Shown piece after piece: positions 10,516-20,934 of a stretch of 64,000 nt of DNA. Below the pieces are notes generated by a model, which worked only from the letters and a program-made list of their open reading frames with translations, searched no databases and was not told the origin of the DNA. Each line of letters begins with the position of its first letter. The first letter of the stretch is position 1. Where the stretch lies: contig JAJEKV010000083.1 in NCBI GenBank assembly GCA_021234155.1, forward strand, positions 650,332 to 714,331. Reading direction: 5' to 3'. The DNA is from Isoetes taiwanensis. Its lineage: Eukaryota; Streptophyta; Lycopodiopsida; Isoetales; Isoetaceae. The position numbers and the translations under genes were made by a program.

Positions 10516-10639
10516 ATAAAGTCATTCATAAGATCCCTAAAACAATCAACTAGTCGATGTACAATATGCTTACCTTTTGTAATGATTCCTCTTGTGCTTT
10601 ATAAGCTTTGCTAGCTTTTAAAAGCTCCTCTTCCTTGAG

Positions 10640-11341
10640 GTTTATGTTGGTCAATAGAAAAAGCAGGTCATCTCCATCGATTTCTTCTCTATGGTGGAAT
10701 TTGCGCTCTCCATTCTATCTTTGGCATCTTGCATCTGCCCTTTTGCATAAGCCATCTCATGGGAACACTTCTTCCAATGCTTTTTACTCTCTTTGCCTGT
10801 AGAAGTAGAAATTTCACACTCTTGTATTAACTTCATTCAACTCGACTCCAAATCGAATATTGCTTTAGTTACTACCTTTTCACTCAAAACATAATCTATC
10901 CGATCTAAAGGACCGATAGTAGGTGCTAATGCATCATCATCAACTCTTTTGGCTTCTCCCCTTTTTCATTCTTTACGACAAATGATCTCCAATTTATTTT
11001 CTCACCATACTTGTAAGCGCCAAATGCCTTGGCGTAAATCTTACCTACCTCTCCAAGCGCATACATCAAGCCTCACGGTAGCATCTGCGATATACATCTA
11101 AAAACTGGTCTACATATTGTGCATTCATCCATTGAACTTATATATTTGCTTTTTTACCATCACACTTTGGTACACCAAATATTTTTGAATCTCTTCATCA
11201 TCTATCTCAAATTTTTTCGACATCACACCTGCGTCATGCCTTCACACGACGGTATAGATGTGTCTAGAATCCTTTCTCGCTCTCTTCCGAGAAAGTTTCT
11301 TCTTCCTTCTTCACCTTACACAAGCTTCTTCCTTTAGACAT
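10640..11341 (-). pseudogene. 5' coding part of the TIR element's second gene, coiled-coil region, frameshifted
   Basis: On the - strand an ATG at 11,341 gives MSKGRSLCKVKKEEETFSEE. Later pieces are MNAQYVDQFLDVYRRCYRE, MYALGEVGKIYAKAFGAYKY followed by GEKINWRSFVV, then GPLDRIDYVLSEKVVTKAIF. The end is a charged helical stretch (KKHWKKCSHEMAYAKGQMQD, AKDRMESANSTIEKK) with heptad character. These pieces lie in consistent order but need several frame changes or hidden introns. The composition is clearly protein-like. I do not recognise the family. With the RING-like exon it forms the second gene of the element, transcribed from the right terminus toward the transposase gene. Confidence 0.45.
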
Positions 11342-11369
11342 ATCTTTGCAACAATAGTACAAAATCTGG

Positions 11370-11800
11370 ATTTAGTACTAATTTGAAATTAGTGCCAAAG
11401 AAGTCAAGCTATGACCAATTAGTAATCCTAAGTCCACATAGTACTAGTCACTCCAAGTTAGTAAATAAGAAAAATATCATACTGCTACCTAGCCATTGAT
11501 GAAAGTAAATAGTACAAGACAAGAAATTAGTACAAGCCACTAAATTGGGGATTTTGTTAGCACAAAATGATAATATAAATCAAACATAGTACTACTTAGT
11601 AAATTAAATATCAACATCGTCATAATTAGCAATCTGTGGTGCTAACTTGCAGCATGAGCATCTACTTTGCACCACACCTTTATTAATTAGCATTCAAATA
11701 CTCACTTGGCATGGCAATTAGTTATTTAGGACCAATTACTACTAATTTAAAGCTACTAGTGGAAAAGTTCCATATAACACTAGGTGCAGTCTAGAGATCA
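11370..11800. repeat. TAGTACTA-type motif cluster near right end of TIR element
   Basis: Motifs such as AGTACTAATTTG, CATAGTACTAGTCAC, GAAATTAGTACAAG, CATAGTACTACTTAG, AATTAGCAATC and AAGCTACTAGTGG recur at high density. This is the same motif family as at 3,150-3,610. The two clusters lie at comparable distances from the two termini (1.1-1.5 kb and 1.2-1.6 kb). Subterminal repeats of this kind bind transposase in other DNA transposons; that role is inferred here. Confidence 0.55.
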
Positions 11801-12605
11801 GCATTTAGCATATAAAATTATGCATATTAAATTGGTGTCATCCCGTCTAGGTATTGAAAAGTAACAAAACTCTAATTAAAAAGGTAAATCAAAAGAATAG
11901 TAACTCTTGCATCCGTGATACGGCGTTGAAAGAAAACTTACTTGTCTGAATGCGTGATACGGCGTGCTAATCCGTTGTCACAAGCAACTATACACCTTCA
12001 AGATTTGCATCCAAGAAAAAACACCTTCAAGATTTTACTTGCGATCGTAAAACATTTTTTATTGTCATTCTACCTTCAAATTGACATTTCCTCTACAAAC
12101 TTCTATGCAGCAAATTCATAAAGCTTTGCTATGCACAGTCTAGTACAAAAATGCAATCTAACTCTCACAAACAAATTTGATAATGGATATACAAATGCAT
12201 TTCAAGAAAGCCCGCCTTGCCATGGAATAAATTAAAAATCTATATACATTGGAATCATAATTTCTTGGTACTATCGAATTTGGAATCCCCACCAAAATAC
12301 GTATACAAAAAGGAAAACTTTGTTATTTACTATCTAACCCAGAAATATAATCCAAATCCCCAAATTATTTAAGTAATGAACTGAAACGTAGAGACATATT
12401 TAAAGCATAAATGCAAAAGAAGACAATGCGAGAATCATTTCAAAGTAAAAATTCACGCTTTCAAACTACAATCTAGGAATGCTGACAAAACAATTCTCAC
12501 GTTTACAAGGTTTGAATGCAAAAGAAAAAAAAAACAAGAAGTGACAAAGAAATCAAGGATCCCATCTTGCTTTAACTTAAACAAACCACAAGATTCTTAC
12601 CTGGT

Positions 12606-12860
12606 CTCACTTAGGATAAGATTTTTGCCCGGTCTCTCTTAGGATAACCCTATAACCAGCAGAAACATATGCAATTTTGGAAAATCGTCTCCTATTTTTT
12701 ATGCACCATCCGCACTTGCATGGTACGCCATTTTACCATGCTTGCAATGCCAATTGAAGAGATGCAAATCGAAATGTTGAAGGTGAATGTAAGCAGGAAG
12801 GGAGAACGAGTCTCTCCAAGATTTTTTTGGGAAACTTTGCGTGGGAATTTGGGTGGGAAT
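12606..12860 (-). other. Possible 5' untranslated exon of the - strand gene
   Basis: Read on the - strand the segment ends AGTGAGACCAG/GTAAGAATC, a strong splice donor, about 350 bp inside the right terminus. Just before it are two tandem copies of a ~28-bp unit (CTTAGGATAA / GGTCTC blocks at 12,600-12,650). A leader exon is plausible, but no start codon frame is convincing. A 64-residue + strand frame at 12,669-12,863 is probably a shadow. The 11.8-12.6 kb stretch holds nothing else that I recognise. Confidence 0.3.
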
Positions 12861-12940
12861 TAGTGCTAATCTAATTTTAAATTTGCCGTTAAAAAAGGAA
12901 ACGGTTAGCGCTAATTGCTAGTCCTAATTTGGTTTAATTT

Positions 12941-12965
12941 GAGCCACCCTAATGTGCTTGGACCC
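12941..12965 (-). repeat. Right 25-bp terminal inverted repeat
   Basis: It begins GAGCCACCCTAATG and ends GGACCC, followed by TAGA. It pairs with 2,079-2,103 with one mismatch. Confidence 0.85.
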
Positions 12966-13050
12966 TAGAACAATAAGTTTTGCAATTTAGATTTTGGTTT
13001 GATGAAGCAAGACAGGCTAGAAGCAACAAAGTTTATGCTTGAAAGCGTAA

Positions 13051-13218
13051 CTCCAGCTTCAACAAATAGTAGATGGGGTTCAGATTCACACACTTAAATC
13101 GTATGAAACAGCTCAAGAAATGCTGAGAGAGCTAGAAAAGTCTACTGGATCTGCAACTAGAAAATTGGACCCTCGAGGTTCTGGCGTGGCGGAATGGATT
13201 TTGTTGGATGTTGGATAA
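13051..13218 (+). CDS. Possible terminal exon of an unknown gene
   Basis: An open stretch of 55 codons reads IVDGVQIHTLKSYETAQEML then RELEKSTGSATRKLDPRGSG and ends AEWILLDVG before a TAA. Its composition and amphipathic helix look coding. There is no ATG at the beginning and a stop lies just upstream, so it would be a last exon. I do not recognise the family. It lies just outside the TIR element and could belong to the gene into which the element inserted. Confidence 0.3.
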   Translation, partial: LQLQQIVDGVQIHTLKSYETAQEMLRELEKSTGSATRKLDPRGSGVAEWILLDVG

Positions 13219-13360
13219 TAGTTAGACATGTGTTAATTGTCTTTTGTTGTTCCACAAGTTTTGGAGCTCTCTCTGGAAGTTGTTGTGACGGTGCATTTCT
13301 ATTTTTAGAACTGCCTTAGGTCCTTTTTCCATGGCAGGCATAAAATACGACTGTCGCAAT

Positions 13361-13507
13361 GCTAATATTAGATGTTTGATGATATATTCCAGATGGTTAC
13401 TATGCTCGGAGTTTGGAAGGTTATGTCGTTCATTTTTCATTTCATAAGACATTAACTTCTTAAGTTCTTATTATATTTCTTAAACTCTCCAATATTAGGA
13501 GATACAA
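13361..13507. repeat. Left ~145-bp direct repeat flanking LINE-A copy 1
   Basis: GCTAATATTAGATGTTTGA through CTCCAATATTAGGAGATACA recurs at 16,617-16,766 with few differences. Both copies lie just outside the LINE (about 50 bp from each edge). This is far longer than a usual LINE target duplication. Confidence 0.8.
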
Positions 13508-15406
13508 AATCATTGACTTATTTTCTCAACATATTCCTATAAATATCGATTACTTCAAGCCGCCATAACTGCCCTGTATGTTGACCGAGACCTGACCCCA
13601 GCCCAACAAGAAGACCGCAGGACACGAGTTGGCCAAAGTTAAAAGCATTCGCAGACAGGGAGGAGCTGCAGGACTGATTCGGGGCAAGATGCAAATTTTC
13701 AGGCCGCCGAATGCTGCTACAAATCTTGCTAACCCTCCAATGACCTCGGCGAACCCTTCAAAAGCCGCTGCTTCTGAGGGCGCCACTGCTCAAGTTGCCT
13801 CACCTTCTGTTGCTTTCGCACATCTCGGGGCACTTCCACTTATGCCATCCCCTTTCTGCTGGCATGCCCGAATCCCCCCTGCACGCCCACCAACAAATAG
13901 GAATTGTGCCTCGCATGGTCTCACGGAATTGTCGGTGCTTCCCAGGCGAGAAGGGAGATAGTCTCAACTCAATTGCCACAGATATGGATCTCATCTTCCT
14001 CATGGAAACATGGGAGCATCACGGGGACCACGGGGATACCCGACTTGCGGGGATACCGGCACTACTCAATCTTCAATGATTGCACAGAAAGCGAGGGGGC
14101 ATGGGGGTTGCCTACTACTACCGAACAACCTTGGCTCAGTCAATCTCCTTGTTCAAGATAGACAAGCACAACCGGTACCTATGGGTGCATGTGCAAAGCT
14201 GCGATGCTTGAGACCTCTCTTTGTGGCGGCCTGCTACTTTCCACATCTGAAAGCAACTTCTATCACACCCTTTCGGATGTGGATAGGCTGGACCCCTATG
14301 TTGATCTATATGATGACATCTGGCCGGCATAAGCAATTGGGGCGATGTCATACTCCTTGGAGACTTCAATCTTGGTGACTTTGGGGTAGAACAACCCATG
14401 AGATTTGATCCCTTTACGATGATATATTGCGGTTGCGTCCTGCGAAGGAGCTTGCCACGGACATCGGGTTAACAATCAGGTCCGCGTGCTATGGTCGGCG
14501 GTTGCTTTTGCTCTGCGGTATCTTTGACTGGTAATCTGCAATGGGCCCGCACGGTGGCCTTCCACCCATAAAAAGCACTTGTAGATAGGAAAACCGGGCG
14601 GGTCTAGTGTGGTGGACTATGTCTTTGGTGCCTAAGCGGGATATACGTGTCGTCAAGCACTTTCGGTGGGAACAACTAATAGGGATGAAGAGATCGGGCT
14701 GGACCACTTACCACTTTACTTGAAGTTGGCTTGGCGGTGTGCGAACCCCACGGTGCCGCAACTCCTCACATGCCTCGGCTACGATTGGATTATGAACATC
14801 ACGGGGGCTTATGCCCATATGCTTATAGATGACTGGCAGAAATTTTGCAATATCCTACACTAGAACAGACCGGGCCCGGTGGCCCGAGGTGCTTAGGGCC
14901 CCGGCGAGAGAGGTGCTTTGGGATAAGCCGCCCTGACGGACCTCCGGGAACACAACCTTCCCACGTAATCAATGGTTTGATGCAGAGTGCAAGGAACACA
15001 AATGCTGGCTCTGCCAAGTCACAGACCCTGCTTTACGCCGACATGCGGTCAAGCGATTACCACATCTTCCCTTAAAGCTAAAAAGCGGGTACATTGCGGC
15101 GCATCAAAGGGAAATGTTTTATCTCGGGCGTCACCCGGGACTTTTCGGCGAAGGGTTCTTAGAAAGCCGATACAGCCCACGGGGAATATCACTCCCGGCG
15201 GTGGAGGCAATACTTGCAACAGCTTTATGACCCTCAGGGTGCATATGCAGCATTACCCTTGCAAGAAGGCCCAGTGCTAGAAATCACAGATTCGGACGTG
15301 GAACAAGGCTTATAGCGTCTTGCCAATGGGAAAGCCCGGACACGGATGGTATCCCATAGGCGGAAATTGCTTAAGTGGGAAGGGTCGTCCATAATACCGG
15401 TCTTGT

Positions 15407-16357
15407 TTGCCGTGGCTACGAGTGTGGCGGTGGAAGGCACTATATGCAATGCAAAACAATAGTCATAGAGCGGAGTTGTATGATTGGGCCCATCAGTCAC
15501 ACATGTTCAAGGTCTTAGTGGAGCCTGTCCTTTTATACGGGGTGGAAGTATGGGGCCTGGCAGTATCACTTGCTACTTGGAATGACTTGGAGCAGGTCCA
15601 GAAAGCCTTCTTAGTACGAGCACTAGGGGTGAAGTCCACAGTCCCATATCAAATTCTCTTTGCGGAAGACAGGATTCTTGCCTCTTCTTGAGGGCGTGCC
15701 CTTGATCGCCACATTGTCTATTTTCAGAAGGTGGTCAATATGGACGATGCTCGTCTCCCTAAACTAGCTTATATCATGGCAATGGGGCCGCAGTGCCTCA
15801 AAGCCTGCTGGAGGGAAAAGAGAGCTCAATGGTTGGCTAGATGGAATGTGCAGGAGCACAGGTGCATACATCTGCAAATAGAGGCAGATCGCCATAGCTT
15901 GAGGCAATATCTTGACGCTTGCTTCCTCAGCAAGCTTTGGGATGCCAATGCCCTTGAACATGTCAAGACATCACACTACCAACGCCACGTAAATCCCACA
16001 TTGGAACGAGGCTCGCAATGCTACCTGCGTACCCACTTGCCCATGAAAAGGCGCAGACTCATTGCCTCCATTCGCACAGGGGCACATCATCTTCGAATTC
16101 AGACGGGCAGATGGATTGATGAGCCACGCCAGGACAGGCTCCGTCAATGCTGCCAAATGGGAGTCATTGAGGATGAATCTCATACCCTTCAAAGTTGCCC
16201 AACATATGATCAAATTTGGACGCGCTATGCTGAGTTGGTCAGGCCTGGTCAGCCGTTACATGTGATATTGAGCACAGCATCCGTACGGGTGCTGGGATCA
16301 TATCTTCAGGAGGTTATGGACATGCGAGATCAGCTATGTCCTCGGGCATACACTTGA
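15407..16357 (+). pseudogene. LINE-A copy 1 C-terminal region with CCHC-like knuckle
   Basis: Frames 15,407-15,691 and 15,731-16,357 encode the region after the reverse transcriptase: HMFKVLVEPVLLYGVEVWGL and ALGVKSTVPYQILFAED, then a 208-residue frame ending near TASVRVLGSYLQEVMD. CCQMGVIEDESHTLQSCPTY is the C-x-H-x-C-type finger found at the end of many plant and animal LINE ORF2 proteins (zf-RVT type). A frame change and stop at about 15,691 separate the two parts. The 208-residue frame is the best-preserved part of the copy. Confidence 0.65.
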
Positions 16358-16424
16358 CATGTATATATACATTGGTGTATACTTGTACAGTTTGACAGCA
16401 TTCTAATTACTGCCACGGTTTTTC

Positions 16425-16460
16425 CCTCGAAAACCCTTCGGGGCGGGGGTTTTTTAAACC
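16425..16460 (+). other. Conserved 3' hairpin of LINE family A
   Basis: CGAAAACCCTTCGGGG is followed by CGGGGGTTTTTT, so CGAAAACCC pairs imperfectly with GGGGGTTTT around TTCGGGGC. The same element occurs in copy 2 at about 57,035-57,065, followed in both by GGGTCCCATAGGCCA and GTGGACGATAAAA. A conserved 3' structure may be recognised by the LINE reverse transcriptase; this is inference from LINE biology. Confidence 0.6.
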
Positions 16461-16616
16461 GGACAGTAATAAGTTTGCTGCGCTCCTTATGGGTCCCATA
16501 GGCCAATTGGCCTCAGTGGACGATAAAAAATCATTCTCATTCTCATTCATATCATCTTAAAGTTTTTGGAGAGTATAGATATAGATACATACATACAAGC
16601 AATTTGATGGAGAGTC

Positions 16617-16766
16617 TATGCTAATATTAGATGTTTGAGGACATATTACAGATGGTTACTATGCTCGGAGTTGGGAAGGTTATGTCGTCCATTTTTCATT
16701 TCATAAGATGTTAACTTCTTAAGTTTTTATTGTATTTCTTAAACTCTCCAATATTAGGAGATACAA
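16617..16766. repeat. Right ~145-bp direct repeat flanking LINE-A copy 1
   Basis: It matches 13,361-13,507 over nearly its whole length (ATGGTTACTATGCTCGGAGT and TTAACTTCTTAAG blocks are shared). It begins about 60 bp after the LINE 3' end. Confidence 0.8.
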
Positions 16767-16919
16767 TCATATGATAGAGTGTATTAAATCACTTAAACCT
16801 AAATAATAAATCTTAAACTAATAAGGCGAGTGCTATAGCTAATGATAGTAAGTAATTGGCATTGGGGCAATTCTAGTGGTTTAACACCTTGTTTTTTTTT
16901 CTTTGTTGGGTACTGGATA

Positions 16920-17840
16920 TTCTAAACAAGGTACACCCTGGACTACCTTAGTCGTAGGATCCGTCTATCTTATGACCCAGATCGTATGTTGGGGCCTCTG
17001 GACACCTCTTATTTCGATTATGCTCATTTATATATCGTATGTTGGGGCCTTTAGACACCTCTCATTTCGAATATGTAGCAAAATAACAGGGAGTTCCAGG
17101 GGGATCTGATATGGATGTAAAAAAAAACAATTCATGGAACCATAGACCATATATCGCTAAAACAATTGAATGGGTTGTTCTAAAACAATACATAGATTCA
17201 AGATAAAAAATAATCACATCAGCTCACTGGATATATTGATTAAAGTAGTCTTATTAGGATACTGAGTTATTTTGATAGAGGTTCGAGCCCCTGTATTTCA
17301 TATTCTAAAATCTTAGGCAAAGCCGCATAGAGGTTTGATATTCCCTCAAAACCTTAGGCGAAATCGTATTTCAAATTTCAAAATCATAGGCGCCTCCAAT
17401 CATAAATGCCTATAAGCAAAACGAGAGGTGTCCAGAGGCCCCAGCATACGATCTGAGACATGGATCGACGAATTCGACGATTGTGGTAGTCCAGGGTGCA
17501 CCTCGTTCGATTATGGTCATTTTTTACTGAAGGCGTCTATAATTTTGAAATACGAAATACAGATTTGCCTTAAGATTTTTGGAATATAAAATATAAAAAC
17601 TCAACTCTATAAAGGTTCGTTTAAGGTTTTAGAATATGAAATGCGGAGACTCAAACTTCTACCAAAATAATTCAATATCCTAATAAGAAGGCATTAACCA
17701 ATGGAAGCAACAAGCAAACATACTTATTTTTTCTATTGAGTAGTCTATGTTTTCTTTTTCTTAAATAAAAACCTATTCAATTGTTTTCAAAGTATGGTCT
17801 ATGGTCTTAAATCACCATTTCAAATCCCCCCTAGAACCCG
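16920..17840. mobile_element. Foldback element with ~300-bp arms and a rearranged neighbour
   Basis: The arm 17,098-17,400 (GGGGGATCTGATATGG, ACCATAGACCATA, AACAATTGAATGGG, CTTATTAGGATACTGA, CATAGGCGCCT) is the imperfect reverse complement of 17,520-17,835 (GGCGTCTATAATT, CAATATCCTAATAAG, CTATTCAATTG, TATGGTCTATGG, AATCCCCCC). The ~120-bp loop (17,410-17,515: GAGGTGTCCAGAGGCCCC ... GTAGTCCAGGGTGCACC) is itself an inverted copy of the sequence directly left of the hairpin (16,925-17,080). In that left copy the block ATCGTATGTTGGGGCCTYT is also tandemly doubled. There is no coding capacity. The order A, B, A', B' shows one rearrangement beyond a simple hairpin. Confidence 0.6.
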
Positions 17841-19330
17841 ATATACAACTATATTCATCAACATCATGAGCATCAGGGCTCCAAACTAAGAGTGAACATT
17901 CTCTTAGAAGCATTTTGAACTGGAGCATACATAAGAGCTTTATATCGATCACTTGGTACAAGCATAGATGAGGAATGTTGTACAAACATATATTTTTAAC
18001 AATATGTAAGCGTTCTTGATAGTATCTTTATAATATGCTTATGGATAGGTCTTGCTGTAATTAGTGTTATGTTGCATTCTTCTTTTTCCATGCATTGGAA
18101 TCTCTTGTATCAATTCTTAATTCTTGAAATGCATCAATCTCTATAGTCCTTGAAAGAGATATGGTGGATAGTCAAAATGTCAGATGACAGAGCAATAAGG
18201 AAAGCATTGAAGAAGTATAGGTTATTGTAGCTAATATGTTGATGCTTAGTATCATTGTGCTGTCTCTAGCTATTTGATAAGGTCAAGAAAACATCTGAGT
18301 CTGGAGACTCTATGGCATCGAAACTGTATGTTGAGTACACAAAATTGTCAATGTGGAGATTGACATCTATAAATACACCCTAGATAAATTCAAAGACGTA
18401 AACTCAACAAACAGAATAGAGTACACTACTCACCTGAATTTCAAGAAGTTGATGGGCAATCCTTTTAAAATTTTCCAACCTGCTCTCTCTGTATTACTTG
18501 GCTCTATGCAAAGGGGGATGGATTTTTGAGAATAATAGCTATATATCATTACTTGCAAGGTGAATTAGAGAATTGCAAGAATGTCAATGTTGGTTAACAA
18601 TTGCTCCTTGAGTAACAGAAATACTTTTGGTAAAACGTTGTCCCACTATGCAAGAGCTCTAGCATTGCTCCTGCAACGATGCAGGGGACCATCAAACCTA
18701 TCATCTCTTGCCTACCATTGCTTGGAGACTGCAAATCTTTCTAGTTTTGCATATGGCAATCCATGTTGAGTTGCACACAGTCCCAATGTATTACTGCTGC
18801 AGAAAGAGTTGCACTCAGAATTCAAAATCTTGAAGATGGGCAACTAAAATTTGTATTCAAAAAATTATAAGCTTCCTTACATAAAGATGAAGAGCTTACA
18901 AAGAGAATCAATCAAATTTGCTGACGAACGAATTTATGAAACAAACAAAAGATCTAATTAAAGAAAATGATGTCATCCATTCAAGTTCTTAGTCTTTATT
19001 GGTCCCTCCATTCTTTCTTAGCCTGCTTTGTTCGTATGTTCTTTCATAGCTTTATGCTTATATATCACATAGGGAGCTATTATAAAAACGTAAATTAGTT
19101 TCCATCACAGTAAGTATTAGGAAATCTCATTAAAAACATTATCAATTTTAATTGGAGTACTTGCTATATACACACCTTGTTCCTATAAGTAGACTATCGC
19201 AAGACATTGCCATAATAGCAATTCCATCCATGCCTCTGTGGCACCATGTATCCTCAATGGATAATTTGCTTCTTCTAGTTAGTATGGAGAATACATTGAT
19301 AAGAATGCAATGATCTCTGACATGCATCTC
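17840..19330. other. Stretch without recognised gene
   Basis: The sequence is AT-rich with short frames only. No domain, repeat or RNA gene is recognised on either strand. Confidence 0.4.
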
Positions 19331-19339
19331 CTTAAAAGC

Positions 19340-20930
19340 CTTCTCTTATGTGATCCTGTCCACTCTATTTGGGCACAAGTCTGGGCATCTTCCTATGCTC
19401 TCTCTGATTGTATATGATTTTTTTGCGAAAGATCCGCGAGAAAATCTTTGTATTGTTCTTGCTGAGTCAATATCTTCAACCCAAACAGGATTCTTGCCTG
19501 GAAGGTGTATTCCTGATAATGTTGTCGCGACATATGAAGGCATGTATTGGGCGAGGTTAAATGCCCATCGCATTGGATATCTCAAACTTGACTTTGCCAA
19601 GGCGTATGATAGCGTGGATTGGAGAGGAGTTCGTCAGGGTTGCCCCTTGGCTTTATTGCTTTTTACAATAGTGGTAGAGGTGCTTTCACAATTGTTCTCT
19701 AGTCTTCTTGAGGATGATGTGATTAGGGGTCTAACTATGGAGAATGGCTCTCAAGAAATATTAATCAGTATGCAGATGATACCTTTCTATTATTGATGGC
19801 AAAAGATGATACTTTCCAAAATGCCAAGCTTCCGCTTGACACATTTTCGTTAGCCTCTGCAAGTTTGGTCGATCTCAAAAGTGTTCTGTATTGTGGACTC
19901 TAGATAATGAAATTCTACCATGTGTTTTTGCCTACCCCTAGAAGGTTTTGCCTCATGGGAAGGCAACTTACTTCTTGGTATCCCTATGGGTATTCATGTC
20001 TCGATCTCTGATGCTTGGGATGTTATAATAGGGAGGTTGTGGAGGCACTTTTTTGGTGGGATATTGCTAAACTCTCTATGTCTGGATGGGTAACAGTTGC
20101 TAAGCATGTCTTGAGCAACACATATGTCTATATGGCTTCTGCCATTCTTGCTTCCCAATCAATGTTTGAGGAGATTGTAGGTGTTATCAGAAACTTTATT
20201 TGGGGTGGAAATGAAGCAGGGGCTATGGTAAAGATTGCAGGGCTTAAGTATATAAAACCTAAGTTTGCAGGAGGTTTGGGCATGATTGATATCCATTTGC
20301 AGAGTAAGGTTTTGATCTCAAAATTTATCTGGAGGCTTCTTTGGGTATGGATGATTCTCCTAGGTTACGATTTAGTGCACATGCTCTTATCCGCTGTATT
20401 CGTTTTGGTAAAGTCACATTTAAATGTGTTCTTCCATGGAGTCTATTTTATGAGTTGCGGCCTTATCATAATGCTTCTCCATTTTTAAAGGGATTGTTAG
20501 ATTCCTGGCACATAGTCAAAAGGTTATTTCACATCAGTCCAGCTGCTTGTGCTCAGTTGAATGCAACTTGTTGGTGGATCCCCCTAGCAGACAATGCACC
20601 ATTTTGCTTTACAGTATATCCATTGACTCAATGACCTTGGAAAATGGCAGGAATCTAGCAGTTGCAACCTTGTATGACTCAGGTTAGCTGCTATCATGGG
20701 ACGCATTTCAGCTAGTTTTTATTGGGGTGATTGGATAGACCTCTTTGGCAAAAAGTTGTTGACTACCTACAGCCTATTCTGCCACACCAAGAAGATATTT
20801 TGATATGGGTTTGTCAAGAGGAGGTCAAGGGGCGCAAACTTGACTCTATGCATAAGTTATTTCTTGATACTGATATTCTTCCTCCTTCTAATAAGTGGTC
20901 GCTTCAATTCGTTTCTCTCCAATCATAGTT
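19340..20930 (+). mobile_element. LINE family B (plant L1-like), truncated copy 1
   Basis: Reverse-transcriptase motifs occur in order: TQTGFLPGRCIPDNVVATYE, then GYLKLDFAKAYDSVDW, then GVRQGCPLALLLFTIVVEVL. A large part of the palm is deleted between SVDW and GVRQGC. The remainder carries the post-RT region (WVTVAKHVLSNTYVYMASAI, NFIWGGNEAGAMVKIAGLKY, GGLGMIDIHLQSKVLISKFI) typical of plant L1 ORF2, then a further C-terminal part. Frames change at about 19,790, 20,010 and 20,480. The 5' half (endonuclease, ORF1) is missing. Related copies are at 23.46-25.65, 26.48-27.16 and 63.67-64.0 kb. Confidence 0.75.
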
Positions 20931-20934
20931 ACTG

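Larger units (their letters stand above)
2079..12965 (+). mobile_element. 10.9-kb TIR DNA transposon with unassigned DDE transposase gene
   Basis: The segment is bounded by 25-bp inverted repeats at 2,079-2,103 and 12,941-12,965 with one mismatch (GGGTCCAAGC, then AYATTA, then GGGTGGCTC). The four bases outside each end are TAGA (2,075-2,078 and 12,966-12,969), a credible target site duplication. Inside are a + strand transposase-like gene from the left end (2.4-5.75 kb) and a - strand gene remnant from the right end (about 11.34 down to 10.1 kb, with further pieces to 6.5 kb). The two transcription units converge. Clusters of TAGTACTA-like motifs sit 1.1-1.6 kb from both ends. The coding parts have frameshifts, so the copy is probably no longer autonomous. 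The superfamily is not one I can name: a 4-bp duplication with these ends does not fit hAT (8 bp), Mutator (about 9 bp), CACTA (3 bp) or Harbinger (3 bp). Confidence 0.8.
13560..16550 (+). mobile_element. LINE family A, copy 1 (non-LTR retrotransposon, RT core deleted)
   Basis: The order is: a Pro/Ala-rich ORF1-like frame (13,629-13,961); a degenerate APE-type endonuclease region (about 13.9-14.75 kb) ending in SVGTTNRDEEIGLDHLPLYL, which corresponds to SDHHPLFLQ of copy 2; a short stretch (14.75-15.4 kb) with NGKARTR...KLLKW; then the post-RT region. The palm domain with YADD, present in copy 2, is missing, so an internal deletion joins the segment near 15,400 to the C-terminal part. The 3' UTR contains a GC-rich hairpin and the copy ends with GGACGATAAAAAATCATTCTCATTCTC. 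Frames are broken and no mobility is expected. The same family recurs at 47.66-57.16 kb. Confidence 0.7.
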
